Source: Ryuthela nishihirai (taxonomy: Eukaryota > Arthropoda > Arachnida > Araneae > Heptathelidae). Taken from it: a stretch of 64,000 bases of DNA. The first letter of the stretch is position 1. Every line of letters starts with the position of its first letter. Shown in pieces: positions 1 through 10,139 of the stretch. The notes beneath the pieces were generated by a model. That model saw only the letters and a program-made list of their open reading frames with translations. It did not search any database and had not been told where the DNA came from. Both the position numbers and the translations under genes were made by a program. The stretch spans positions 48,306,691 to 48,370,690 of the forward strand of contig JAWZYU010000025.1 of assembly GCA_038380435.1 (NCBI GenBank). The letters run 5' to 3'.

Positions 1-17
1 CTGTAGTATGCCATTCA

Positions 18-1110
18 TCATCATCATCATCCTCAAGCAGCCATGGGCTACAAAGGTCCAACCAGACCGTGAAGTTTAATTCTCCAAGCATAGCTGTCCT
101 GAGCTACATCTGCTGCACCCGGCCACTGCACACCAATTCTAACAAGGTCCCGTTTGACATTGTTTGCCCACCGCATCCTAGATTTCCCCCTCCTTCTGAG
201 GCCTCTAGGCCAATCTATAATTATCCATATGGGCAACATGGCCAAACCAGCGGAGTCTCTCTCTACACAATATGCTGCTTAAAGGAGGTTGCAGACTCCT
301 TTGCTTAACCTCATCATTAGTTACAAAGTTAAACCACCTAATGCCCAAGATACTATGTAAGCATCTAGAATCAAAAGCATTTAGTTTCCTGTTATCTTGT
401 TTACACAGCATCCAAGTTTCACTACCATAACTAACCCTAGAAAGAACCAAACTATTATACAGTCTAATTTTAGTCTTTAGGTGCATACGCCTATTTCTCC
501 ACAATCCCCATTGATACTTAAAAGTCCCGGCAGCAATCCCTATTCGTCTGTTAACCTCATGCCGCATATCACTCATATCTGTTACATAGCTCCCAAGGTA
601 ATTAAACTGTGACACCTGCTCAAGACTGCAACCATTCAGATGAACTGAATCACAACCTGCCTGACCAATTTTCATCACTTTAGTTTTCTCTCTGTTTATA
701 ACCAAACCTACTCTAGTACCAGTTTCAACAGCTGGAATGAAAGAGTTCATCTCATCAACATCATCTGCCAAAAGGGCTAAATCATCAGCATAATCTAAAT
801 CAGAAATTTTAGTATCTCCAGACCATTTAAAGCCAAAATATTTCCCTTGCAATGAATTTCGCATAACGTAATCAATAACCAAACTAAAGAGAAAAGGAGA
901 CAAAATGCACCCTTGTCGAACACCAGAAGTAATGCTAAACCAATTGCTACAAGCCTTACCAACTCTCACATACGACTCAGTGTTATTATAGAGAGCTTTC
1001 ATTATGTTAACTAACTTGTCTGGTATACCATATGATTTCACAATCAACCACAAATTATGACGATCAACAGAGTCGAAAGCCTTTTTGAAATCAACAAAGC
1101 TAGCAACCAA
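18..1110 (-). mobile_element. RTE-clade LINE, 5'-truncated copy (RT C-terminal half and 3' end)
   Basis: On the minus strand the copy carries the back half of a reverse transcriptase. Seen in the translation of 205-1116: VDFKKAFDSVDR (motif A), RQGCILSPFLFSLV (motif B) and YADDLALL (catalytic YADD motif), then the thumb and the C-terminal RLRWFGHV segment. The element's 3' end is at the left and finishes in a (TGA/ATG)n microsatellite, usual for RTE elements. Homology to the longer copy at 5217 stops at about 1110, so this copy is 5'-truncated, as expected from incomplete target-primed reverse transcription. An ATGCCATT/ATACCATT pair at the two ends may be the target-site duplication. The C-terminal frame is broken near 205-245. 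Nothing here is a host gene. Confidence 0.9.
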
Positions 1111-1149
1111 ATGCATACCATTAACCTCAAATAATTAGAGTATATGACT

Positions 1150-1510
1150 GGAATGGAGCAGGCAACACCTCAATTGAATTAATGGGGACAGGTTCTCTTT
1201 TCAGGCCACTGGGTCAGAATTCATTTTTATGGATGATAAGACTTGTCCACATGAAGCTCATATAGTGGAGGAATATCTTGAGAGTAAAGATATCCAGAGA
1301 ATGGATTGTCCATAAAGGTCCCCAGACCTAAATGTCATTGAACATGTATGGGATAATTTGGGAGGGAAAGTTATCACCCTTCATGAGCTGATAAATTCTC
1401 TTATAGAGGAGCAGGATTTGCTGCCATCTGCATTATTGGATAACCTTATTAGAAGCATGAGAACTCATTGTACAAGCTGTATTGCTGTTATGGATAATTA
1501 TATTCTTTAC
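1150..1510 (+). pseudogene. Tc1-like transposase 3' fragment
   Basis: Translated on the plus strand, the stretch contains PDLNVIEHVWDNLGGKV, the end of a Tc1-family DDE domain in which the last catalytic E sits in N-x-I-E-x-x-W. It is followed by a typical C-terminal tail (LHELINSLIEEQ...LLDNLIRSMR). Stops and frame changes before this point show decay. No terminal inverted repeat was found. It abuts the truncated end of the LINE on its left and is an old relic into which, or beside which, the LINE inserted. Confidence 0.75.
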
Positions 1511-1648
1511 TAAATAATGTTAACTTTAATACCTGTGGTGATCTATCATTTTTCATATATCAATATTTTTGTCAACTAACCTAGTATACTTTATGTAAAT
1601 TGTTGTAATATAAGTTGTAATATAAGCATTACAATGATATTTTGTAAG

Positions 1649-2038
1649 ATTGGATTGGATTGTTTTACCTCTGAGCGGTGCTTTTTTGTACACAATGGGC
1701 TAAATGGACAGGCCACAAGGACCCCGAAGGCTCAGAGAAGGTTGGTGGAGGGGACCCACTGGAACAGCTGTTGGGAGACAGATGGTAGCCTCCCGTCAAG
1801 TCCATCCAGCGTGTTCTTTAACATGCACATGGTATGGCTCTCCCGCACACGGGGCCACGGCTCAATGTCCCATCCGACGGACGGCGGCCTTCCCAAGCCC
1901 ATCGGTGTCCCCTACTGACCGTGGGCAGGGCGGGGAAATTTTGCGGAGATAAATCTCAACGCTGACCCAGCTGGGACTCGAACCTGGGAACTACAGATTA
2001 CGAGCCTGGCGCACTACCGACTGAGCCACCCCCGCCCC
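1649..2038 (-). mobile_element. SINE1 copy (tRNA-Thr-like SINE), full length
   Basis: This is a 390 bp SINE in minus orientation, flanked by a perfect 11 bp target-site duplication TATTTTGTAAG (1638-1648 and 2039-2049). Read on the minus strand it begins with a tRNA-like head: GGTGGCTCAGTCGGTAGTGC as A box, loop CTCGTAA giving anticodon CGT as in tRNA-Thr, and GGTTCGAGTCCC as B box. A conserved body containing GTTAAAGAACACGCTGGATG follows, and the end is a GGTAAAACAATCC-type tail. The ORFs across it are chance frames through GC-rich SINE sequence. The body resembles the conserved central domains known from metazoan SINE superfamilies (Nin-DC-like), but that assignment is from memory. Confidence 0.9.
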
Positions 2039-2049
2039 TATTTTGTAAG

Positions 2050-2870
2050 CACTCCTTATGTTTGAAAATAGGTAATTTTATACAATTTATTGTACAGCTA
2101 TTATTGTGATTTTACTAAACTTTTACCTTACTGGCTGTGTTTAGAATTATTTGGATTTTTCATAATTGGAGAATTTTTCAGATATATTCTTTGATTAGAA
2201 ACTTAATTTTATAACTGGACAAGTATCCCAATATAGTCTTTATTTTAAATGCAAATATTAATATATATGTATATTAAATAACCTCTGAAACTTTCATTCA
2301 ATTCTGATAAGGATTTCTTGAGATATTGCATTTTTGTTCAAATTCTTTCTATTATGAACAGCAGTATATATTAATAATATTATGGAAATATTTCCTTTAA
2401 AAGATATAGAACTACTCACACTCTGTGATTCTGAAACAAGTAGAGTGGGGTCACAAATAACAAATTTAATTTGCTTCACGAAAATTTTCGTTATGTGAAA
2501 AATTCATTAGCTGTATATGGAAAATGCATCTCAAAAGTCTAATTCATTCCAAGACCACAAAAAGTAACATTTCTACCATTAAAAACAGTTTATAAAATTT
2601 AAACTTTAATTTTTGATAAATAAACATTATAAGAACACGATAAAATATTAAATAGAAATATAATAAAGGAACTAATAAATAAATCATAAAAATCTTGCAG
2701 TAAAACAACTCTTTGGTTTAAAAGGCAATTGATTTAGGAAGGGTTTGAGAAGCTAGAGTAGAACAAAATAATTTTTTGGAAAGAGAATCTATATTATAAC
2801 CTCTGGGGGATCAGAGTTGGTGCAGATAGAAAGGTTTCCAAAGATGCTGGATCATTATGACGCCAAGAGA
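2050..2870. other. AT-rich intronic sequence, nothing recognised
   Basis: No coding signal, RNA gene or terminal repeat was recognised. The stretch lies in the last partly visible intron of the minus-strand host gene. Confidence 0.5.
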
Positions 2871-2871
2871 G

Positions 2872-2919
2872 CTCTTGCCACAATCATTCTTGATGTGTAA
2901 AGAATGATTGTGGCAAGAG
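2872..2919. repeat. Perfect palindrome, 20 bp arms
   Basis: CTCTTGCCACAATCATTCTT (2872-2891) is followed after 8 bases by its exact reverse complement (2900-2919). The arms are identical, so the duplication is recent or maintained. It lies just left of the foldback MITE at 3002. Confidence 0.85.
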
Positions 2920-3001
2920 TAATGTAACAAGATATAATGTAACAGGTCAACAAGAGATGTGTCAAGAATAATGCAACAGAATGATGTTCTGGTAAACAAC
3001 C

Positions 3002-3286
3002 AAATTGTTGACCAGAACATCATTCTGTTACATTATGTTTCTAAATAACTCATAAACAACTCATAAATTGGCATTGCTGATTGGCTAAGGCCTGTTGACT
3101 CCACTTAGAAGCACTCTGATTGGCCAAAATTGGTGAATGTCTTTGCAAGCAATTTGTTACAGAGAAAAGAATTTGTTATGTGAGTCAACTGAGACCTATG
3201 AGAGACAATGTACACTGTACTGAAACATGTTCTGATTCATGATTTAGAAGCATAATGTAACAGAATGATGTTCTGGTCAACAATTT
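3002..3286. mobile_element. Foldback MITE with about 46 bp terminal inverted repeats
   Basis: The left end (3002 onward, AAATTGTTGACCAGAACATC...) and the right end (to 3286) are inverted repeats over about 46 bases with one mismatch. They enclose about 190 bp of non-coding DNA. A further partial copy of the repeat (2975-2993, AACAGAATGATGTTCTGGT) sits to the left in the opposite orientation, and a shorter one lies near 3437. There is no transposase, so this is a non-autonomous element; its superfamily is not determined because no clear target duplication was seen. Confidence 0.75.
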
Positions 3287-3490
3287 GGGAACAAAAGTAC
3301 TGGAACAGTGCTCCAGTTGATTTGGAAATATCAGGCACTAAAATGGCATTCCAATTCAATAATTTGGAAGAAAACTACCAAAAGGCCTTCCTGTTCAATT
3401 ATTTGGAAACACATCAAGAATCTGGAACAAGTACCAGAATGATGTTCTGATTTAATTTGAGCAATGATTTTGGCAATTGCTTTACCCATT

Positions 3491-3855
3491 CGCGCCAGGC
3501 TCGTAATCTGTAGTTCCCAGGTTCGAGTCCCAGCTGGGTCAGCGTTGAGATTTATCTCCGCAAAATTCCCCGCCCTACCCACGGTCAGTAGGGGACACCG
3601 ATGGGCTTGGAAAGGCCGCCGTCCGTCGGATGGGACGTTAAGCCGTGGCCCCGTGTGCGGGAGAGCCATACCCTGTGCACGTTAAAGAACACGCTGGATG
3701 GCCTTGACGGGAGGCTACCATCTGTCTCCCAACAGCTGTTCCAGTGGGTCCCCTCCCCCAACCTTCTCTGAGCCTTCGGGGTCCATGTGACCTGGCCATT
3801 TAGCCCATGGTGTGCAAAAAAGTGCCGCTCAGAGGTAAACCAACCAACCAACCAA
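3491..3855 (+). mobile_element. SINE1 copy, 5'-truncated, with perfect target duplication
   Basis: The plus-strand copy starts inside the tRNA-like head at CGCGCCAGGCTCGTAATCTG, so the first part of the A box is missing. It ends in an (AACC)n tail. CTTTACCCATT occurs at 3480-3490 and again at 3856-3866, a perfect 11 bp target-site duplication. The truncation and duplication together show LINE-type retrotransposition. Sequence identity to the other copies is high, so it is among the younger insertions. Confidence 0.92.
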
Positions 3856-3991
3856 CTTTACCCATTAAAAAGTCATTCTTTGCCACTGTACCAGTAAAAA
3901 AATATATCCAGAAACAAGGTGTCCCAATATTCATTGTTGGTACATTGATGATATATTATCAATATTACAACACTTTTGAAATAGTTCTTAC

Positions 3992-4123
3992 CATAAGTAA
4001 GGATCCAGCAACCTGTTTTCACTGGTAGAGGTGGAAGTTTAAGTAACTGAAAGTGAAAAATGCCACCAATAACAGAATATCCTGTTAGATCAACTATTTC
4101 AATCTCTGGCTCTTTGATAGAAA
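3992..4123 (-). CDS. DNAI7: DNAI7-like gene, exon G (VDL...GGI...LPP segment)
   Basis: On the minus strand a polypyrimidine run and TATTAG acceptor precede 4123, and a GTAAGA donor follows 3992. After two bases completing the codon left open by exon F, the frame reads KEPEIEIVDLTGYSVIGG, then a FHFQLLKLPPLP stretch, and leaves one base for the next exon. DNAI7/CASC1 proteins have a conserved VDL......GG(I/V)....L.LPPQ...KGW block at this place, after an acidic linker. The protein is a subunit of inner-arm axonemal dynein complexes in motile cilia and sperm flagella. The match is by remembered motif, not by search. The next exon lies left of the window or was not recognised. Confidence 0.7.
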
Positions 4124-4129
4124 CTAATA

Positions 4130-5216
4130 AAAAAGAAACATTTTTCTCTATTAATTTATTCTATGCACATCACATATATAGTTTAGAATTTTTAGCTAAG
4201 AAGCAATCAATTAATGGAAAATCACCTAAGAACCAAATATAATTAAATAGCCAGTAAGGAAATTTAACAGACAAAATAAAAATGCTGAATCAAAGTTGTT
4301 TTACAATCAGAGATACACTACAAATCTTTATTGTATTTTACATGCATTATATTTTATGCTCTAACTTCTTGGAAATACATATTTCATTCAAACACTCTTC
4401 CTTGATTAAAGTATGTATCTTGAATAATTTAATAATGTATCTATTGAATCTGATACTTTCACTACTTTATTTGCATGAAAGATGCAAATTACACGAAACA
4501 ATTATTTGTTCAATCGTAGATGTCATAAATGAGAAATACATTTAATTCTTTAAGCCACTGTTAAATAGCACACTTCAACTAAAACATTTATGGACTTCAC
4601 AGTAAAAGTTACTGTTACTACATCATGTCTATAAATATACCAGAAATAAAATCAGGAAGATATTAAAGAGAAAGAAGTTAGAGTTCACAGTTTTGAAGTG
4701 TCCTAGAGTCCATTAAGGTAGTAAGTAAAAAGTTGAAGCACAAAGGAGTTCAAGTAGAAGAGATGCTGAGCTGCAAAATGAGATTGTCATGCAGCTGCTT
4801 TGGAAGTTTTTTTGTTGAAACTTAGTGCATATTTGACTGTGGTACTTGACTATGCACTGTTATGGATATCACCAAGTTTTGACACTCTTTTGCATCATTT
4901 TTATTAGTTTCTTATTTAATTCATTCATAATATCTTGCAATGGATATTTGAATAAAATTGATCCAGAAACTTTTTTTTAATAATTTGCTGTTCCCAATAT
5001 GTGAATCAGGTGAATTTTTAGGCTTCCCAAATTCGGGAGAAGGATTTGATTTGAAGAATTCTAGAATTATTTACACTGCTCCTCAAGTGTATACTGGAAT
5101 TAGAAGGTACAATTAATTGAAACTTGACTAGGGTTACCATGTCCCCCTTTTTATCTTAAAATTTATGCCTTCCCAAATTTTGAAAAAGTAATAAAATGCC
5201 CTCCTTTTATTATAAA
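4130..5216. other. Intronic sequence without recognised features
   Basis: This is very AT-rich DNA between exon G and the LINE at 5217. Short ORFs here have no family character. Confidence 0.5.
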
Positions 5217-5256
5217 CTCATCATCATCATCATCATCATCCTCAAGCAGCCATGGG

Positions 5257-5628
5257 CTACGGAGGTCCAACCAGACCACGCAGTTTAATTCTCCAAGCAT
5301 ATCTGTCCTGAGCTACATCTGCTGCATCCGGCCACTGCACACCAATTCTAACAAGGTCCTGTTTGACATTGTCTGCCCACCGCATCCTAGGTCTCCCCCT
5401 CCTTCTGAAGCCTCTAGGCACACTGTTCATAACCCTATTCGCCAATCTATAATTATCCATACAGGCAACATGGCCAAACCAGCGGAGTCTCTCTCTGCAC
5501 AATATGCTGCTTAAAGGAGGTTGCAGACTCCTTTGCCTAACCTCATCATTAGTTACAAAGTTAAACCACCTAATACCCAAGATACTGCGTAAGCATCTAG
5601 AATCAAAAGCATCTAGAATCAAAAGCAT
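5257..5628 (-). pseudogene. LINE RT C-terminal region, out of frame
   Basis: This is the C-terminal part of the same LINE protein: LGIRWFNFVTNDEVRQRSL, RLRWFGHVA, RRRGRPRMRWADNVKQDL and WPDAADVAQDRYAWR, ending at GLVGPP. It is in another frame because a 16-base unit (ATCTAGAATCAAAAGC) is duplicated in tandem at about 5593-5626; the copies at 1 and 46734 have one unit. The microduplication therefore disabled this copy independently of the stop near 5792. Confidence 0.85.
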
Positions 5629-5791
5629 CTAGTTTCCTGTTATCTTGTTTACACAGTGTCCAAGTTTCACTACCATAACTAACCCTAGAAAGAACCAAAC
5701 TATTATACAGTCTAATTTTAGTCTTTAGGTGTATACGCCTATTTCTCCACAATCTCCATAGATTCTTAAAAGTCCCGGCAGCAATACCTAT

Positions 5792-8443
5792 TCATCTGTT
5801 AATTTCATGCCGCACATCACCAGTATCAGTTACATAGCTCCCAAGATAATTAAACTGTGACACCTGCTCAAGACTGCAACCATTCAGATTAACTGAATCA
5901 CAACCTGCCTGACCAATTTTCATCACTTTAGTTTTCTCTCTGTTTATAACCAAACCTACTCTACTACCAGTCTCATCAACAGCTCGAATGAAAGAGTTCA
6001 TCTCATCAACATCATTTGCCAAAAGGGCTAAATCATCAGCATAATCTAAATCAGAAATTTTCGTATCTCCAGCCCATTTAAGGCCAAAATCTTTCCCTCG
6101 AAGTGAATTTCGCATAACATAATCAACAACCAAACTAAAGAGAAAAGGAGACAAAATGCACCCTTGTCGAACACCAGAAGCAATGCTAAACCAATTGCTA
6201 CAAGACTTACCAACTCTCACACATGACTCAGTGTTATTATAGAGAGCTTTCATTATGTTAACTAACTTGTCTGGTATACCATATGATCTCACAATCAACC
6301 ACAAATTATGACGATCAACAGAGTCGAAAGCCTTTTTGAAATCAACAAAGCTAGCAACCAAAGGTTTCTGAAACTCTAAACATTTCTCAAGAATCTGCCT
6401 AAGTGAAAATATCTGATCTACACATCCCCTACCACTTCTGAATCCACATTGCTCATCACGCAATTGCCTGTCAACCAGATTCTTAATTCTATTAAGCACA
6501 ATCATGGAAAGAACTTTACCTGGAACAGAGAGTAGGCTGATACCCCTATAGTTATCACAAGAACTGCAATCACCTTTTTTGAAAATAGGGATAATAATAG
6601 CTCTGGTAAAATCTTTAGGAACCATGCCTTTATCATAAAAGTTATTCAAAATTTCAGTCATCCAAGTGATAACCAAAACATTCCCAGCTCTGAGCATTTC
6701 TGTAGTAATTTCATCTACCCCTGGGGATTTATGAAGTTTCAGTTTAGAGATAGCCAAACTAACTTCAGATTGTGTTATAGGGACAACATTAAAGCTGCCA
6801 ATGCATCTATCATCATTACAAACAATGGGAGTAGAACTAACCACATTGTTTAGAACATCACTGAAATGCTCAGCCCACCTAGCCATGAGAGAATCCTCAC
6901 CTTCTATAACCTTACCTTGTTTATCCTTCAATCCCTGTATGACTGTCAGTTTTCTACCACATAAAACATTAACTATCTGGTACAGCTCTCTGCTGTTGTG
7001 CTGCCTAACTGCTTCCTCAGCTTTGTCAGCCAAGCTATCAAGCCAAAGATTTTTATCAGTAGCTAACTGATCCTTTACACGTTTATTAAGCTCTCTGTAA
7101 TCTTTTCTATTAGGACTAGTAGGGTACTGATTAAGGACATTCCTGCAATTCCTTCTTTCTGAAATAAGCTCAATTGCCTTGTCACTTAAATAATTCTGCC
7201 TCCTCTGCTCCTTTTTTCCTAAAAGAGTACTGTTAGTTTCCAAAAAAGCCTGTTTAAAATGGCCCCATTCTTCCTCAACTTCAGTATTAAGCAAACCATG
7301 ACCGTCATAATGACTAAGTAACCTATCATGGTAAGCTTTAGCTATAACTGGGTCATTCAGAGCTTCAGTATTAAAGGTAAATTTTTTAACTCTAGCACAA
7401 CACTTTTTAAGTTTAAGTTGCAAGACACTTTTAACAAGGTAATGGTCAGATCCAATTTCCGCTCCCCTATATGCCCTGGTATTTCTAACAGAACTAGCCC
7501 ATTTGCTGTTAATTAATATATAATCAATCATATTCCTATGCAGACCATCAGGTGAAACCCATGTGTACTTATGTATGTTGCGGTGTTTGTAATATGTGTT
7601 AGTTATTCTGAATCCATTGAGTTTACTTACCTGTAGGAGACGTTGCCCATTGCCATTGCAGCTACCAATACCAAAAGGGCCTATTACTCCTCCCCAAAGG
7701 TCAGCATCAGTACCAACTTTGGCATTGAAGTCACCAAGAACAAGGGTAATATCTCCTTTCTTGACAGAATTCAAAATGTCCTGAAGTTGTCCGTAAAACC
7801 TATCCTTCTCATCCTCATCAGCATCCTCAGTGGGGGCATAACAGCAGATAACATTTAAGTTTTTAATGCTTGTCTGAAATTTTGCTGTAAGAAACCTTTC
7901 ATTAATGCACTCATATCCTAGAAGAGCATCACTTGCATGTCTGCTGAGCAGCAGACCCACGCCTTGGTGATGCTTTCCATCCTCCCTCCCTGTAAAGAGA
8001 AATTTAAAGTTATTTTTAAGTATCTCACCTTTACCTGTCCATCTGGTCTCTTGCAAGCCTAGAATATCTAGGTTATAGCGCTGGAATTCCTGCATGAGGA
8101 CATCAAGAGAATAATCTCTATGTAATGTCCTCACGTTCCACGTTCCTGCAGAAAGAAAATGATTAGTAGGATTTTTAAAGAAATTAGGTTTATTGAGATT
8201 GGTAGAGCCAACAATATCAAACAGCCCCCTGATCGCAGGCATGGGGCAAAGACCCGTTCCTCCTCCGCTAAAGGCTGAAGTCACCGATGCTGGTAGGAAC
8301 TTCAGGCACCACCTTTTCAAGTGGACTTTTTCAAGAGCCACATGGCCTGCCTGAGACGCATTACTCCGGTTTAGGCTTGACGATGCCCAACTAGCTAAGT
8401 AAGGTTCAGGTACCTGCGATGGCCTCTGATTAGGATTATCCAC
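5792..8443 (-). CDS. LINE endonuclease-reverse transcriptase (883 codons, C-terminus cut off by a stop)
   Basis: This is an AP-like endonuclease in the first third: GTWNVRTLHRDY start, LGLQETRWTGKG (catalytic E), VLGDFNAKVG, IDYILINSKW and GSDHYLVKSVL (SDH). The reverse transcriptase follows: KKGDCSSCDNYRGISLLSV, QCGFRSGRGCVDQIFSLRQI, VDFKKAFDSVDR, RQGCILSPFLFSLVVDYV and YADDLALLANDV. A TGA replaces an arginine codon after HEINR, compared with the copy at 46734 (HEINRRIGIAAG), and ends the frame at 5792. RTE-clade ORF2 proteins are usually about 1000 residues, so about 170 residues are lost. The upstream part of the ORF (before the endonuclease) is low-complexity and may be 5'UTR read-through. 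The element may still be recently active but this copy is not intact. Confidence 0.9.
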   Translation of the reverse strand: MDNPNQRPSQVPEPYLASWASSSLNRSNASQAGHVALEKVHLKRWCLKFLPASVTSAFSGGGTGLCPMPAIRGLFDIVGSTNLNKPNFFKNPTNHFLSAGTWNVRTLHRDYSLDVLMQEFQRYNLDILGLQETRWTGKGEILKNNFKFLFTGREDGKHHQGVGLLLSRHASDALLGYECINERFLTAKFQTSIKNLNVICCYAPTEDADEDEKDRFYGQLQDILNSVKKGDITLVLGDFNAKVGTDADLWGGVIGPFGIGSCNGNGQRLLQVSKLNGFRITNTYYKHRNIHKYTWVSPDGLHRNMIDYILINSKWASSVRNTRAYRGAEIGSDHYLVKSVLQLKLKKCCARVKKFTFNTEALNDPVIAKAYHDRLLSHYDGHGLLNTEVEEEWGHFKQAFLETNSTLLGKKEQRRQNYLSDKAIELISERRNCRNVLNQYPTSPNRKDYRELNKRVKDQLATDKNLWLDSLADKAEEAVRQHNSRELYQIVNVLCGRKLTVIQGLKDKQGKVIEGEDSLMARWAEHFSDVLNNVVSSTPIVCNDDRCIGSFNVVPITQSEVSLAISKLKLHKSPGVDEITTEMLRAGNVLVITWMTEILNNFYDKGMVPKDFTRAIIIPIFKKGDCSSCDNYRGISLLSVPGKVLSMIVLNRIKNLVDRQLRDEQCGFRSGRGCVDQIFSLRQILEKCLEFQKPLVASFVDFKKAFDSVDRHNLWLIVRSYGIPDKLVNIMKALYNNTESCVRVGKSCSNWFSIASGVRQGCILSPFLFSLVVDYVMRNSLRGKDFGLKWAGDTKISDLDYADDLALLANDVDEMNSFIRAVDETGSRVGLVINREKTKVMKIGQAGCDSVNLNGCSLEQVSQFNYLGSYVTDTGDVRHEINR

Positions 8444-8869
8444 CAGCTGATATAAGGTATCCCATGCCTCTGTTCACTTAGAGCTGGCAACCCAGAAGCA
8501 AACAGAAAACACAGCAGCAGACTCTCCCTCAACAGCGGCCCACCAGTGCAGCAAGTCCAGGATCCATAATCAAGCTCAAATCCATAAACAAGTCCAGTCT
8601 AGTAGGTATAAATGGTCAGCACCAGGACCCTGTGAAGTTGACCACTCCTCAGCAGGGTTGAAAAAAAAGAAAAAAGTGGCCGTAGATGACCAGATCAGCA
8701 GGCCATACTGAACTGGCAGCCCTCCCCTTCTGTTCCCTTCCAAAAGAGAATATCTCTTTTGAAAGGTACTAACGGCCTGCACCACGAGAAAGCGGGGTCG
8801 GACATTAGGTGCTAGACCTGGCCGGTTCTGTGCATCATCACTAGGGATTGGTACACAGCTCTCCTTAAC

Positions 8870-9850
8870 ACGTTTTAAATGAAATTAAGTAATTTTTTGC
8901 ATTTTTCTTTTAAATCTCTTGTATCTGTGACTGTTATATTTACTGTTAACTGTTAAGTTCATTCTGTCAATGTACGAAAGCTACTATTTTATGTAATACT
9001 AAATGTAAGCCACTGACATGCCAGTTCAAAAAATGCATACACTTTCGAAAATTATGTGAAATTTTGTGACTGCCCATAGATAGATGGCACTATGAAAGTT
9101 GATGGCAATTTTATTTTTATTTGCAACATAAAGGGCAGCATAAGACCTTGGGAACTACTTCTAGTTTGTACAGACCATGTCATACAAGAAACTGGGGTCA
9201 CTGCAGACTGATACCTCAAGTTAAGAGCTAACACAAACACACAAAATTTACCTGCCAAAACAGTAGCTAGCTCCCTGACCACTATCCAGTTGGCCAAATA
9301 TTTCTTGATTGTTTATTTAATATGAATAAAAGTAAGCATACATATATTTTATAGTCTACTGAATAAGTATTATGCCTTTTTCTTATTGGTATTTGAAATA
9401 AACTTAGCAAATATTTGTTTTTAGTTTATTTTGCAAATTGCAACATATTCTCCTTTGACTCCATTTCTAGGTTTTTCATCCTCCTTTCAGAATACTGGTA
9501 TTTAGTAACTCTAAACTTGACTGATCTGATTAGGGCACTATAAAGAAAAATTAATTTTTTAAATGTAAGAGTTATTTAGTACTATTTTTAATTAATTTGA
9601 AGTAATTTCATACTGGCATTAACAAATTACAATTTTTAAATGAAGTTGTCATTGTGAAGGTTAACTTTTCCACAGCAGTATCTACTGCAAATTGATCTGT
9701 AATGCTTCAATTTCAGTGGTTAAAATAAACTTTATTTGCTTTGAAATATTTGCAATCTTTTCTCAACTCTTTATCCCTTTTTAATTATATAATTTTCAGT
9801 TTCATTTAAAATTATCTTGTTTTTAAAGCAAAATAACTTTTTGTAGCACT
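8870..9850. other. Intronic AT-rich sequence, nothing supported
   Basis: A frame on the minus strand (9052-9297) has no recognisable domain and no ATG-linked context. I do not call a gene. Confidence 0.45.
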
Positions 9851-10139
9851 ATTACCTTAGTCTTAGAGTTTGCTGATCAGCAAAAAAATCCAAGCATTTG
9901 AACTGTGTGCTTAATGACCAAAAATATAGAAAAAAATTAAATAAATGATATAAATAGTAAAAATCAATTTTATTAATGAAATACTTTAAAAAAGCAATTT
10001 TGCCATCTTTCCTAAACAATTTTACTGATGTTAAAAAAACAACAACAACAACAACAAAAAAAAAAAACAAACAGTAAACTTCACAATTTAAAACAAATGC
10101 TTATGAAATCTTACTTACCTTTTACTTTTTGCTTTTTGC

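Larger units (their letters stand above)
5217..8866 (-). mobile_element. RTE-clade LINE, nearly full length (3.65 kb)
   Basis: The element runs from its 5' end at 8866 (shared with the copies at 49987 and 18605: CTCCTT preceded by ...GGATTGGTRCA..) to a (TGA)n tail at 5217-5241. It has one long ORF (5792-8443) for endonuclease plus reverse transcriptase and a frameshifted C-terminal piece (5257-5628). Three sibling copies in the window confirm the ends. It lies in the 13.4 kb intron between exons F and G of the host gene, in the same orientation as the gene. This is the master sequence for recognising the other copies here. Confidence 0.93.

Noticed and set aside
2294..2479. A further exon of the host gene left of exon G
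   Set aside because: An acceptor-like TTGTTTCAG is followed almost at once by GTGAGT, which would leave an exon of about 9 bases; the remaining frame has no similarity to the expected protein.
3331..3851. Overlapping ORFs of 73-112 codons on both strands with similar proteins elsewhere (17808-18358, 45522-45892)
   Set aside because: They recur only where SINE1 copies lie and appear in both strands' frames; they are chance frames through a GC-rich SINE.
5217..5241. (TCATCA)n runs as CRISPR-like or independent microsatellites
   Set aside because: They are the 3' simple-repeat tails of the RTE LINE copies.
9052..9297. 81-codon minus-strand ORF as a gene
   Set aside because: No recognisable domain, no splice or promoter context, and AT-rich random character.
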